DNA of 64,000 nucleotides, taken from the NCBI RefSeq assembly GCF_001039355.2, contig NW_019774547.1:310001-374000 (forward strand). Reading direction: 5' to 3'. The notes beneath the pieces were generated by a model. That model saw only the letters and a list, made by a program, of their open reading frames with translations, did no database searches and was not told where the DNA came from. A program made the translations under genes and the position numbers. This stretch comes from Lingula anatina (Eukaryota; Brachiopoda; Lingulata; Lingulida; Lingulidae). Below, piece by piece: positions 12,901-23,117 of the stretch (positions are counted from its first letter, which is position 1; each line of letters begins with the position of its first letter).

Positions 12901-13002
12901 GTCAATGGATTTGCGATGAGCTCTTAATGCCCTCTTGTCGATTGTGCTTGATTTTTTCTTGAAGGAGGCCGCATGCTCACCTCCTTTAAAACACTTTTCC
13001 AT
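3979..13002 (-). CDS. DLGAP5: DLGAP5/HURP-like mitotic spindle protein with duplicated GKAP domain, 20 coding exons
   Basis: Exons, 5' to 3': 13002-12729, 12165-12008, 11870-11717, 11449-11200, 11014-10815, 10559-10469, 10227-10160, 9996-9757, 9526-9366, 9232 or rather 9222-9124, 8814-8616, 8472-7852, 7631-7471, 7301-7203, 6902-6704, 6569-6053, 5840-5707, 5015-4761, 4397-4210, 4074-3979. Phases close to 1387 aa. The N-terminus is very basic with a KRxxRxxMLQKWKQEK-type helix, as in HURP's microtubule-binding region. The GKAP motif occurs twice (GQIRTTIGQAQLLMDQRFKQF, CTDLQGFWDMVY). HURP bundles and stabilises kinetochore microtubules under Ran-importin control; Lys/Arg-rich and SP/TP-rich linkers here fit that role and mitotic phosphorylation. 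DLGAP1-4 share the GKAP domain but have a different N-terminus. Human HURP is about 846 aa, so this protein is unusually long, largely because of the duplication. Confidence 0.9.
6014..6040. repeat. Poly(A) run beside a splice donor
   Basis: About 27 consecutive A (T on the gene strand), starting some 13 bases into the DLGAP5 intron after exon 6569-6053. Length is likely polymorphic and error-prone in assembly. Confidence 0.8.
6053..7631 (-). repeat. Downstream GKAP cassette of the duplicated block
   Basis: Exons 7631-7471 (161 nt), 7301-7203 (99 nt), 6902-6704 (199 nt) and 6569-6053 repeat the upstream cassette in order. By eye the 161-nt exons differ at about eight positions, mostly silent. 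The 99-nt exons differ more. The introns between them do not align well. Confidence 0.92.
7852..9526 (-). repeat. Upstream GKAP cassette of the duplicated block
   Basis: Exons 9526-9366 (161 nt), 9222-9124 (99 nt), 8814-8616 (199 nt) and the 5' part of 8472-7852 form one cassette: GKAP core, V-E-D-V helix, basic AEFRAQMKAQQKQQQEQQ linker, and an SRRPKVPSPLLKDTTS / RSSRRSRTSIGSRS serine-arginine segment. Each of the first three exons has a partner of identical length downstream. Confidence 0.92.
9634..9653. repeat. (AC)n microsatellite
   Basis: About ten CA units in a DLGAP5 intron. Confidence 0.85.
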
Positions 13003-14223
13003 GTTGAGGTTTTAAACAAATTGCTTTTGCCAGGTTCTCACACATTCAAATTCCCTCGATGTAAATTTCAGTCAAACGATTGGCTCATACGGGTCCCAAG
13101 ACACGACGTAGATGTATTAACAAAAGATAAACTATAATGATTTGTAGATGCTGCATACCTAATTGGTCATAGATATAAGAATGAAAATGAATGATGTCAA
13201 TTTTACGCTTTGAAAGGGCATCTGAAATTATTTCAGTAGAAATCTGGATCGTAGGCTCATCTTGATAATAGCGACAAGATGGATAATTGAGTCACATCGA
13301 TGTATACCCGCAGCCAGAACCGTAGGTAATGAAACGTGTTCCTCACTCCATTCATCTTCCTGGATATTTTCCTACAGGAAAGAGCTTAGTTAGCTCTTTT
13401 CTGTTCAATAATGAGCTTAGACATTGAAGGAATTTATTATATACTTAGCATAGATAATGATCTTATGACTGTGGTCCGAAATATTGATTCATGAATGATG
13501 ACTGGCTTATTCTAGAGGACAACATGTGGCCAAATATGTAGTATTTGTCAAGTTGTGTAATATGGATACATAATTTTATGTCCCAACATCGTCACTCCGT
13601 CACAGTATAACTTCCCCTTGGTAAGAATGTAATCTAAAAATTAATTTAAAAACTTTATTATAAATACAACAGTTTTAATTTAAAAAAGTACGCCTTTGAA
13701 TTTTGAATAATTTTTCAGCCTTACATGTTACTAGTAAGTATACTTATTGCAGATAAGGCTTCATAACACTCTGTGTTACAGGCTCTTGAGGCCGTGGAAA
13801 TTTGTGTGTTCTTTGCACAATTAAGGTTCTTTTGTATTGATTCTTGCACCAGTTTCATAATATTTTAGTTTTTTATTCCTAGCCATATTGCAGTGCTACA
13901 GTATCATTTATAAATGACTTTTTAAAGTGACTGAACATGTCGCCTAAAGAGTTTGTAGCACAGGGCATTGTAAGATCTTACCTGCATATTATGTGAGGTT
14001 GAATACTAGGCAATTCCAAAAACTCAAGTGTTCTTTTTTTTTTCAAATCATCTGTCAAGATATGGGATGTAACAAGGTGACCCCCTATATTTATGTTTAT
14101 CACTAATATTATAGTTCATGTATGTACCTGGGCACTGCAGTAAGAAGCAAATGCAAACTACTGAGACCAAATCTTTGAGAAAGTGTAAGGTAGCATAATA
14201 ATCTACCTGTAATATGGAATTTT
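13003..14223. other. Intergenic: DLGAP5-like promoter side and GT32 upstream
   Basis: The DLGAP5-like gene starts at 13002 and reads leftward; the GT32 gene reads rightward, so both promoters should lie here. No credible ORF, repeat or CpG-rich block stands out. A pyrimidine tract with acceptor (tttttattcaag, ending about 14248) suggests a non-coding 5' exon of the GT32 gene continues from there. Confidence 0.4.
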
Positions 14224-14391
14224 ATGAACTTTTTGTTTTTATTCAAGGGAGGGCTCATGACCAGTGATGTTGCTGTTATGATAGAGGGTCCATGTGAACA
14301 GATTGGCAGGCCAGGGAACATCTCCAGGTGTGTCACATTGTTGTACAGTTTATACCTGTGCAGTCTTTGGACTGCTGGACACTCTATCAAG

Positions 14392-15465
14392 ATGGTAAGA
14401 TCTTGTCTTAAACTCTGCAATAATAGGAGAGGTGCTAGAAACATTCCTTTCAAGAACAAATGCAGAAGGATAATTGCATACATAGCGGCAGCTGTGTTGG
14501 TGATATTGCTACTATTGAAGATATTAAATTCCATAGACTTGTGGATACTTCATTCAAGGCTATATGACCCAACGCTGAATCCAACTTTAGTTCCTTTTGA
14601 AAAGTTGCCACCTACTGGGAAACACAAAATACCAAAAATTATTCATCAGACTTGGAAAGATCCCTATGTCCCCTCTCGGGTGACAGCTTGGGTGAAGTCT
14701 TGGAAGCAAGTGCACCCAGACTGGGAGTATTGGTTTTGGACTGATCACGGTGCCAGAGAGTTCATCAGAACAACATTTCCTCCATATCTCTCCATGTATG
14801 ATAACTATATGCAGAACATTCGTCGAGCTGATTCCATGAGGTACTTCATTTTGTACCACTTTGGGGGACTTTATGCAGATACTGACATGCAAGCTGTGAG
14901 ACCAGTAGATCCGCTGACTTACAAATATAACTGTTTTCTTGGACAAGAGCCACCTGAGCATTCCCTTCTGGACACCAATAACAAACACCTTGCAATCAAT
15001 GCCATCATGGGCTGCAGACCTGGGCATCCATTCTTTAAGTTGGTGGTAGAAAGGCTGCCAGACTTTTCTCACATGTGGGACCTACTGGACAGCACTGGCC
15101 CACATTTTCTCACTAGCGTTTGGAAGGAATATTCTCGCAGAAATATATCAGATACAAATGGTGACGGAGTGTTTCTGGCCCCAGCTGAATACTTTATTCC
15201 AACCACTGACCCTTACAAACCATTTTACTTCAGGTCCAGATGTAAAAATGTTGAGAAACTGACAAGGAAACAAAAAGAGGCTTGTGTTAGCTTTTATATA
15301 AAAAAATTGAGAGAAAAACCTGCACCGTATTCGTTTTCTGTTCATCACTGGATCCACACTTACCTACCCACTGAGCAATTGATATGGTACCTACCTACAA
15401 CTCATATCAGAGACTTGGTTCCTGATGTTAAGTTGAAATATGATCATGAATACCCTGAAGAGTGA
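14392..15465 (+). CDS. GT32-family type II membrane glycosyltransferase (Sur1/Csh1-like)
   Basis: Single coding exon of 357 aa. A short basic cytoplasmic stretch is followed by one membrane anchor (residues about 27-46, YIAAAVLVILLLLKIL), then a lumenal catalytic domain. Diagnostic motifs are IPKIIHQTWK, SWKQVHPDWEYWFWTD, RRADSMRYFILYHFGGLYADTDM (split here as RRADSMRYFILYHF and GGLYADTDM; D-x-D nucleotide-sugar/metal site) and IMGCRPGHPFF. GT32 includes fungal inositolphosphoceramide mannosyltransferases and animal alpha-1,4-hexosyltransferase relatives; donor and acceptor cannot be read from sequence. I chose the ATG at 14392 (AAGATGG context, just before the basic-anchor segment). The same frame is open to an upstream ATG at 14224, but that segment looks like intron plus 5' UTR. 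Confidence 0.9.
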   Translation: MVRSCLKLCNNRRGARNIPFKNKCRRIIAYIAAAVLVILLLLKILNSIDLWILHSRLYDPTLNPTLVPFEKLPPTGKHKIPKIIHQTWKDPYVPSRVTAWVKSWKQVHPDWEYWFWTDHGAREFIRTTFPPYLSMYDNYMQNIRRADSMRYFILYHFGGLYADTDMQAVRPVDPLTYKYNCFLGQEPPEHSLLDTNNKHLAINAIMGCRPGHPFFKLVVERLPDFSHMWDLLDSTGPHFLTSVWKEYSRRNISDTNGDGVFLAPAEYFIPTTDPYKPFYFRSRCKNVEKLTRKQKEACVSFYIKKLREKPAPYSFSVHHWIHTYLPTEQLIWYLPTTHIRDLVPDVKLKYDHEYPEE

Positions 15466-15498
15466 AGTCACTGATTATTTGTTTTACAGTATTCGGGT

Positions 15499-15518
15499 AA
15501 TAAATTCATTTCAATAAA
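15499..15518 (+). terminator. Poly(A) signals, GT32 gene
   Basis: Two AATAAA hexamers (15499-15504 and 15513-15518) sit 34-53 bases after the stop codon, giving a very short 3' UTR. Confidence 0.75.
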
Positions 15519-15560
15519 ATTTTGAAGATTCAATTTTTTTATAAAACATATGCAGTTGCA

Positions 15561-15827
15561 GGCCTACCCAACTACCAGACTCAGCACTGAATGATCCTGA
15601 ATTCACCGGTAGATCGGACTACACTACCCATTTTTAAGGAGTGTACACGATGTGATACTGATGATTCTCAGCGGGGTTGGCAACTAGTGCATCTCATCTC
15701 AAAATTTGTTCCAGGGTATGATATTTGGAAATGTGTACTGATGCACACCTTGAAAAAGGGTAGTGTGGTCCAATCTACTGGTGAATTCAGGATCATTTGG
15801 TGCCAAGTTTGGTAGTTGGGTAGCCCT
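15561..15827. mobile_element. Inverted-repeat element (MITE-like), about 267 bp
   Basis: Left arm (about 15561-15655) and right arm (about 15735-15827) are imperfect inverted copies. Shared blocks include ctacccaactacca, aatgatcctgaattcacc, gtagat.ggac.acactaccc and a tttt.aagg.gtg block. The spacer of about 80 bp has no ORF of note. No clear target-site duplication was identified, so the class is unknown. Confidence 0.75.
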
Positions 15828-17602
15828 GAGTTGGTTGCAGTAATTGTTTCATCAGAGATTCTGTGATAGTTTTCTCTACACAGTAGAGTACATTAGAGGT
15901 CAATTTTGAAAGTGTTAGACTTTTCCAAAAGCAAAATAATAATAATAATAATATAAAAAATCATCCAAATCATTGGGGAAAACCAGAGACCTATGATCCT
16001 TATACTATGGCAGATGTTCAAGAAAAAAAAAGACCCAGACATGGTGTTTTTGCATATGTACAGGATGCATGATCCTGAGTTATACCATGCCTGTATGTTG
16101 TCATCGACATCTGCCATGGAACAGGTTGGATACACCACTGGCCACCACACTGTGACAAACATGGGGAAAACTTTGGAGGTACTGAAGGTCTGGAGGACCT
16201 GCACTACAAGAAATCTGCATGTCCTTTTAATTTTGTCCATAGGTCGATATTTACATATGATTTACTTTTANATACTACAAGATCATAGTTATTTACTCAA
16301 ATTAAATTATATTTTTGAATGTTTTTTGGGGGGAGTCAGATTTTCATGGTACACCGGGCCTCTGAGGCCCGGTTTCAGGGTTTACGTAGGGTTCCATTTC
16401 CTTGTGGATGAGGGCATGTATGGTATTTCCACATTTATGTTGCCAGTCCAGAGGAACTGCATCATCCAAAATCTTGCTGGTCTTCTGGCTTTTCAGAGGT
16501 TAATGTTGGGTCAGACTGTCAGTTTCCCCATGTCTGCTGTGTCATCCACTCATGCTTCACACTTGTGCATATCACTTAAAACTCACTATCACAAATGTAT
16601 TCTGGTTTTAGTGTTAAGTTTAGCAGCCACTCAGTTTGTGGCGTGTGACTGTAATATTCCAAGTGGCATGCAACAGACCACAAATGAAATTGTTGTCTAG
16701 ACAGAAAGAAATGACTTGAGACATGATACCACAAAAGCGTGCTCAATGGCTGTAAATTTTACCTTTAGTCTATACCAAATGCCCAAACAGTTGATGTTAA
16801 AGGATAATCTGACAACAAAGTGCTTAATTATATATATATAAATAAAATATATTACTTATGATAATTAATATTTTATGTAAACTATTTATGTCTCCAATTG
16901 GATAAAATCAGCAATATGACACTTTATTTCAGTTAATTTGCCTCTTTAAGGAAAAAATTCTCAATCCTGCCACATAGTGCTAGGAATTTTAATTTTAAAG
17001 GTATAGTAATAATAATTATCTGCTTTCAGTATTCCTAATGAACTAAGCTCAGGTCTTAATGTACAAAATTAAATCAGACATGGTGAAAAAGTGGAAGTGG
17101 AGACTTAAAGTTGTTTTTATTAGATAGTACAATTATTTTTCATGAATGCACCTTGGGTTATTGTTGTGCCATTGAATAATATAGATTTAATTTCAATGTT
17201 TCATTGTCTGTAGGTTAACCACTGTTGTTCAAGAAATTGAAGACTGGATGTGAAGATCGGATAGCCTATAAAAGGTATGACTTCCATTTAAAAATAGATA
17301 ACCTATTTTGTTAGTTAAGATCAGCGGCTAGATGGAACTTCAAGAAATGTTATACTTATTTATAGTAATTCAGATAAATGTTAAATTGAATAAACCAATA
17401 AATGTGCATTTCTGATGCAGACGTGGTTATGCATTTGAAAACACTGAATGTAAGAATTAGCCTGATATTGAATTTTTCAGTCAGAATGATATTTCTGAAA
17501 GTGTATTTAATTTTAAATCGTTATCTAATAATTCAGTTAATGGCTATACTTTCGTAGTAAACGACATAATGCTCTGCCTTCAGAAAAGTCAGGAAATACA
17601 AG
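15828..17602. other. Intergenic, with a GC-rich hairpin; likely 5' UTR exon near the right end
   Basis: AT-rich sequence with one N at 16271. A 235-codon open frame (15993-16700) spans the N and resembles no family I know, so I do not call it. A perfect hairpin lies at 16353-16373. A segment about 17214-17274, flanked by ctgtag and a GTATGA donor, could be a non-coding 5' exon of the kelch gene, spliced to an acceptor (tgccttcag) ending at 17583. Confidence 0.45.
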
Positions 17603-19995
17603 ATGGCAGACATCTCGCAGTCCACAGATGACCAAATAACTTTGGTGGTTGACGGTCATTCTCTGCAGTGTGGCAGAGACGTACTCAGGAAGGCCAGTCC
17701 GTACTTTGAGGCAATGTTTAACAGTGACATGATGGAGAGCACAGCCAATTGTGTCAACCTTAAAGGAGCTTCATATGAATCCGTGGAGCTCTTGATACAG
17801 TTTGCCAATAACCAAGACATATCCATAACCTGGGATAATGTTTATGCTCTTTTGGAAACTGCATGCATGTATCAGTTTTCAAACGTTTCCGACAAATGTA
17901 GCTCATTTCTATTGAAACACCTTGGAACTTCAAACTGCTTGCGAAGTATGTATCTGGCAGATGTTTTATCACTGAAAAACCTGTACAATCAGGCCAAAAG
18001 GTGGGCAGTCTGGTTTTTTGAGGAGGTTACCCAGCAGGATGATTTTATGCAAATGGATATCCGAGCTTTGACTGACTACTTAAGTTGTGAATATCTACAG
18101 ACGTCTAGTGAGGCTAATGTATTGTGGTGTGTCCTCAGATGGATTGAATATGACAAAGATGAAAGGCTTGGTCAACTCCCAGTTATATTAAAGCTGGTGA
18201 GATTTGAACTCATTGCATCAAATGAGATTCAAGAAGTTATAGAAATGTGTCCAATAGTAAAATCAAATGCAGAGATCCAGAATATGCTCAAGGAATATTT
18301 TAAGATGGCAGCAGTGGCAGATTTCAAAAAGGTCAGTGTAAATTGACTGTATTTCCATCATGTTTAAAATGTTTGGCCAAAACAAAAGTATCTTAGAAAT
18401 AAATTTAAACTTGTTTGACTTAGAAATAATGTGTGTAGAATGAACAGCTGCTTATAATTTTTTCTTCCTTTTTGCTTTAAAGAAGAAATCTGAATCAAAC
18501 ATGGGATTTAATTTTTGATTGACTTGTTATTTCACAGGATCCCAGAGGCATCCCCCTGAGATTGGGCATAGTTGGTGGGAACCATACCCCTCTTGAAAAT
18601 GGTGATGTTCAGCCTAACCTCAGTGTCCAGTATTTAGACCCTGACCAGGGACTGCTGCAGGAACTGTGTAGTCTGAAAAATGTTTTTTCAAATTCAAAAC
18701 AGATCAATGGTAGCAAAGCATGTGTCATAGGTAAAATTTTGATATAAAAGATGTCTGTTTGATAAATTTACATTTTTCTCTGTCATGATTATTGTCATTT
18801 TATATATCATGTTCATTAATGTTCATTTGAGAAATACAATGTAGAACGTAAAAGTCTTTTTTATTTATTGTATTAAGAATTTGGTGCAACCTGTTGGAAT
18901 TCAAAGATGATCTTGAAGTAAAGTTTATATTAAAATGCAAAAAAAAAAAAATTGTTATGCCTTCATTATTCAATTCTAGGTAAGGATTTATATGTTACTG
19001 GCGGAGAAGCAAAACTTGGGCACAACCAATGGTTCTATGATGTATGGAAGTTTGACAGCATATCAGAACAATGGGAAATTATTACACAGCTTCGTCAGCC
19101 TCGAAGGCACCACGGGCTCTGTGTCTGGGATGAAAGCTTTTATTTGGTTGGTGGGTTTGGAAGACACAGGCTAGTACTGGATAGTGTGGAAAAGTACAAC
19201 ACTAAGACAGGTATGCAGTGGTTGTGATGAACAATCAAATCAGATACTTTCATCTTATCAGTTTAACAAAGGGCTGCACAGTGAGGTGAAGGGGCCAATC
19301 AGGGGATCCCCCCCCCCCCAAAAAAAAAAAGTACAGGATTTTCTAGCTTCATCAGGATTGAAGTTCTCACTGCCCAGCACTTTCTCTCTCAAAATGAAAA
19401 TGCTTTTTAATAATGTTTTTCAATGTTCAGAAGTAATGGCATGTGTGAGTAATTCTACTCTTAAGAAAGGAATAAATAAATATTATTATTATTATTGTGA
19501 TAATGAAGATGAAGAGTATTTTTCATCTCACAATTTACAGGTCAGTGGATCAAGTGTGCAGCATTGCTGACACCCCAGTACTCTGCTGCTGCTGCTGTAT
19601 GCAATGATAAACTGTATGTCATCAAACATGATATACAATGTTACGAACCTACACTGGATTATTGGATACACTTGAAAATTCCACTCCCATTTGAAAATGG
19701 TCTCCATTGTGCAATGACTAGAGGGAAGGTTATCTACCTTACTGGACAGTACATCTTGGACCTTCTAGAATTTGATACAGTGGCAAAGAAATTCAGCAAA
19801 CGGGGAAAGTTTAGGAAAGCACTGGGTAGCGCTTGCATTGTCCAAGATACGATATTTGTTGTCGCTGGGGAGGAGTGCAATGTTATTGAAAGTTTTGATC
19901 TCATATCAGGAAAATTTGATGAAGTCTTGCATTTGGATTATTATTTAAATAACCATAACGCGGTTACCATACCAATATTTCCTAAATTTTCATAG
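17603..19995 (+). CDS. BTB-BACK-kelch protein (KLHL/KBTBD type), four coding exons
   Basis: Exons 17603-18331, 18538-18730, 18980-19210, 19541-19995; phases join to 535 aa. Residues about 10-110 form a BTB/POZ fold (LVVDGHSLQCGRDVLRKASPYFEAMF as LVVDGHSLQCGRDVL then ASPYFEAMF). A BACK domain follows (about 115-235, including SSEANVLWCVLRWIEYD). The C-terminal half has kelch-like blades (DLYVTGG, FYLVGGFGRH, YLTGQY, IFVVAGEE), with only some carrying the full double glycine. BTB-BACK-kelch proteins are usually substrate adaptors for Cullin-3 ubiquitin ligases: BTB binds Cul3, kelch binds substrate. Length is near the 550-650 aa norm. I cannot match it to one vertebrate KLHL; invertebrates carry many lineage-specific members. 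The ATG has an acceptor 19 bases upstream. Confidence 0.92.
19307..19330. repeat. C-run/A-run in kelch-gene intron 3
   Basis: A run of about ten C followed directly by about ten A, the same C-then-A arrangement as at 884-914 and 1012-1045. Confidence 0.7.
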
Positions 19996-20004
19996 ATTTG
20001 CCAA

Positions 20005-20112
20005 AATAAAAAAAATCTGGAATGCCACTCAATATTTGTTAGAAAATTCCATATATGTACCGGTGCCTTAGACGAGTTGAAGCAATGTAGAGTTAATATA
20101 AATATTAATAAA
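20005..20112 (+). terminator. Poly(A) signals, kelch gene
   Basis: AATAAA at 20005-20010 (10 bases after the stop) and at 20107-20112. The second gives a more usual 3' UTR length. Confidence 0.6.
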
Positions 20113-21109
20113 AGCTGTTTTGAATTACCCCGTTGTAGATGTGCTATAATATCTGATCTCCCCCAGTACTAGTGTGTTCCACAACCGATAGCATGAACAC
20201 GTTACATGATGTCTGGATATGTTTCGCGGCATTGCTAAACGAGAACGTTTATAACTGCATTAGAATCCAGCAGTAGGCGTTTTACACCGTATGATTTATA
20301 AAAAAATAATATTACTATGGTTGTGTTAGACATTAAAGTCCCTTTGAAGAAAATTTATAGGACACGTGGCAGAAACAGTTCAAAATGTCTTGATGTCTTC
20401 AACAGCTTTCTAGCGTTTTTTTTTTTTCCATTATCTCATTGACCCGCAAACTTCTTGATTCTGTTCAAAACAGTTAAACGTGCCTTTTGAGACATTAGTA
20501 TAGGTTTTTAAATGAAAACTATGAAGATGTAAGACATAAAAAATATGATGAACTAAACCTTTCAAAATTTCAGAGATTTGAAGTTGATGCCAACTGCACA
20601 TTCATATGACACACTCAAACAGATGTTGACCTTGTTTTCGTGGTGTACCCACTCAACGTTGTCAGAAAATAGAAAAGCACCCATGGCGACGTTTCTAAAT
20701 ATTTTCAAGTTTTATTTATTGCATTTGAGAGAGTGATTACTCGTGGGAAACATTAGTTACGATGCAGTACCAGAGCAATAGTTGGCATGATAAACACATC
20801 TGCTGAAGGTCTTGCCTATTTGACCTTTTTTCACTTTATCTAAATCGAAATCGCGGCAATGTGACCTGTTACGTTATTTTTAGAGGGTCACGGCCAATTT
20901 TGTTGACTTTTTATCAGGTGCTACCACTGACTCTAAAGTTTAAACAAATTAATCCATAGTATGATTAATTACAAAGATTTGTATTGCAAAACGAAAGCGC
21001 TCTTCCTTTCAACATGTTCATTTCGCTTGATATTTTGATAAGATTATGTAAAATGGAATGAATCGTTGAACCAATTTTTGCTAAGAGGACCCAAATGTAT
21101 GTTACTGAT
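20113..21109. other. Intergenic, no gene seen
   Basis: AT-rich DNA between the kelch gene and the opposing gene at 21329. Short homopolymers only (T run near 20420). Confidence 0.5.
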
Positions 21110-21278
21110 CAGGCCCGTAGCCAGCAATTTCAAAAGGGGGGTTCTTTTTCTGAAAAAGTGGACCTTTTCCCATAAAAACAATAATATACCTAGTTCAATT
21201 TTTACCCAGAGTGGACCTTTTCCCAGCAAAAGGGGCGGTTCTTTCGAACCCCCCGAACCCCCCCTGGCTACGGGCCTG
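21110..21278. mobile_element. MITE, 169 bp, with 15-bp TIRs and 5-bp target duplication
   Basis: Terminal inverted repeats CAGGCCCGTAGCCAG (21110-21124) and its exact reverse complement (21264-21278). Flanking CTGAT occurs at 21105-21109 and 21279-21283, a 5-bp target-site duplication. The interior has subterminal G/C runs and a repeated gtggaccttttccca. There is no coding capacity. The TIR start CAG resembles hAT-like elements, but their usual duplication is 8 bp, so superfamily is left open. Confidence 0.9.
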
Positions 21279-21328
21279 CTGATGTTTAACTTATCTGACA
21301 ATTCACAAAAGTCAATGGGTATTTGAGA

Positions 21329-23117
21329 CTAGACAAGAGGCATCGACTTGCTTGCGTGAGAAAAGCTCGTGCTCTCTATCCATTCTTTTATTGCAATTTC
21401 TTTCGATTTCCGCTCTGAAATCCTGCACACATAGTCAGGCAGTTCTTGTGTTTGTTCCGTTTCACATTTCGCTCCGGGCGTTGCTCCACCGTCTTTCGTC
21501 AAGTCTTTTCCTAGGGTTTCTTCGACAGGATTTCCCCCATTCACCATTGAAACCAGTTTTCCAGCTGCCTCCTCCAACTGTGCTAGATTGTCTGGAGCAA
21601 CTTTTACACCTTCGTCTTTATTAATTGGGTTTTCCGGCAAATCGCCGTCAGCGTCCCCAGGTAAATCCCCTTGTACGCTAGAGACTGTTATGTCGTCCAC
21701 CCAACAGTGGAAATAGGGGCGCGGTTCTTCTTCTTCATCCTCCTCGTCCTCCTCTTCCTCCGTGTCCTGTGTGGACTGTTTGCTGAGTTTCGATGACGGC
21801 CTTGTTGATCTGAAATACAGGTTTTACATAATAATTCTGTTGTTCGTTTCTGGTGTTAATTACCACAAGGTTGCCGATCTTTTGATCTGTGAACCATTAT
21901 CTGAACACCACGCGAGTCGATGAACCATAAACTAGTAGGTTCTGTGTTCGAATTTATATTTAATTAAGCATGTGATTCCGAGCGAGCACCAGCTTATAAC
22001 CCCGTATTATGTATGATAATCCCTAGTAGAAAACCAATAAGATCAATAGCACTCGAGAGGATTAAATCTCTTCCCTTAACTGAAGTATCGTATCACGAAT
22101 CTGTACAAAGCGACAGTTTCTAAGTTAATCAATAGCTAGCAACTGAGATTTTAACACTATTCCCACCAGATGATTATGTTAAAAAAAAAAGAGGTGGAAA
22201 CTTACTTGGCTCTAGACCCTTTTACGGGAGATTTGGCCTGACTGCTTGGCCGATTGTTATCACTGGAAGACTTTTTGCCAGTTGGTGTTTTTTTGCCTTT
22301 CTTTTCTTTTTGTTCAGTGTCTTCTTTGGAAACGCTCTCTTGTTTTTTCAATTTTGGTTTGACCTGCTCAGTCGGGGTGTTTTTACTCTGATCTATTTTT
22401 GAAGTCTTTATAACTTTCTTTTCGTTTTCATTTTCATCGAGCGTCGGAGGAGGCTCATCAATGTCTTTTTCACTTTCCACGAGTTTTTCTAATTCCGGCA
22501 TAAGCTCATCGGCGATTGTCGATGCCTCATTGTCCGATCCAGCATCGTCAAACTGGGGGAAGTTCCGGGGGCGATTGAGAATCCGGCAACCCCAAATTAA
22601 TCGGCACAAATTTCGTGTCCTTTAGATCAAAGTCTTCTCCCGGCTTGCCGACAAGGTTGTATTCCTTGTTATGTTTACTGATATATTGTTGTAAACTTGG
22701 CTGAGTTTTGGACCGCTGGTGGTTGTAAGTTGAATGAATTGATTCGGATTTCGGTCGTGTTCTAATTGCGTTCATGAGTTCAGGTTTTTTGTTATAAATA
22801 GGACTTCCAGTCTTTGTAGGTCCCGAGTGAGGTGATTTCTTACCAGAGATTCGTAAATCCACATTGGAGCCTTCTGTTGCTGCTTTTTCCACTGCATAGT
22901 TGAACATTTCTTTTCCGTACGACCTCAGAGTTTCACTCATTTCGTGAGCCTTTTTCACGGTCTGGTTGTCATCGTATCTTTCTCTTCGTTTTTCTGCCAT
23001 CTGACCCTGTATATGACTGAGGCTTTGGCTCATGGGCAGCTCATCCAGCGGCCACCTAGGAATAACAGAGAAACATGCTCGAGAAGGAGCTGTACAAGGT
23101 CTACGAATGTTCTTCAT
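21329..23117 (-). CDS. Unrecognised charged protein, two exons, apparent 1-bp frameshift
   Basis: Exons 23117-22206 and 21809-21329, donor GTAAGT and acceptor tatttcag. I do not recognise the family. The first part reads MSQSLSHIQGQMAEKRRERY then a helical Q/K/E-rich stretch; the middle has Ser/Thr-Pro and Lys-rich low complexity; the second exon begins with an acidic run (EEEEDEEDEEEE) followed by PYFHCWVDDI. The last residues are SMPLV. No signal peptide or membrane segment is visible, so a soluble, largely disordered protein is likely. The frame breaks at a C5 run on the gene strand (plus 22555-22559): with one C fewer, both halves join and the total becomes 463 aa. The start at 23117 is uncertain, since a good acceptor (ttctctgttattcctag) lies at about 23056 and an upstream exon may exist. 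Confidence 0.65.

Noticed and set aside
14224-14391. Upstream in-frame start for the GT32 gene
   Set aside because: It would add a segment containing an intron-like pyrimidine tract and acceptor, and would place the membrane anchor unusually far from the N-terminus.
14109-15072. Long minus-strand ORFs (141 and 161 codons) opposite the GT32 gene
   Set aside because: They are shadows of a well-supported coding exon with catalytic motifs.
15993-16700. 235-codon plus-strand ORF
   Set aside because: It includes an N at 16271, has low-complexity and Cys/His/Met-rich composition without any domain, and is matched by an overlapping ORF on the other strand.
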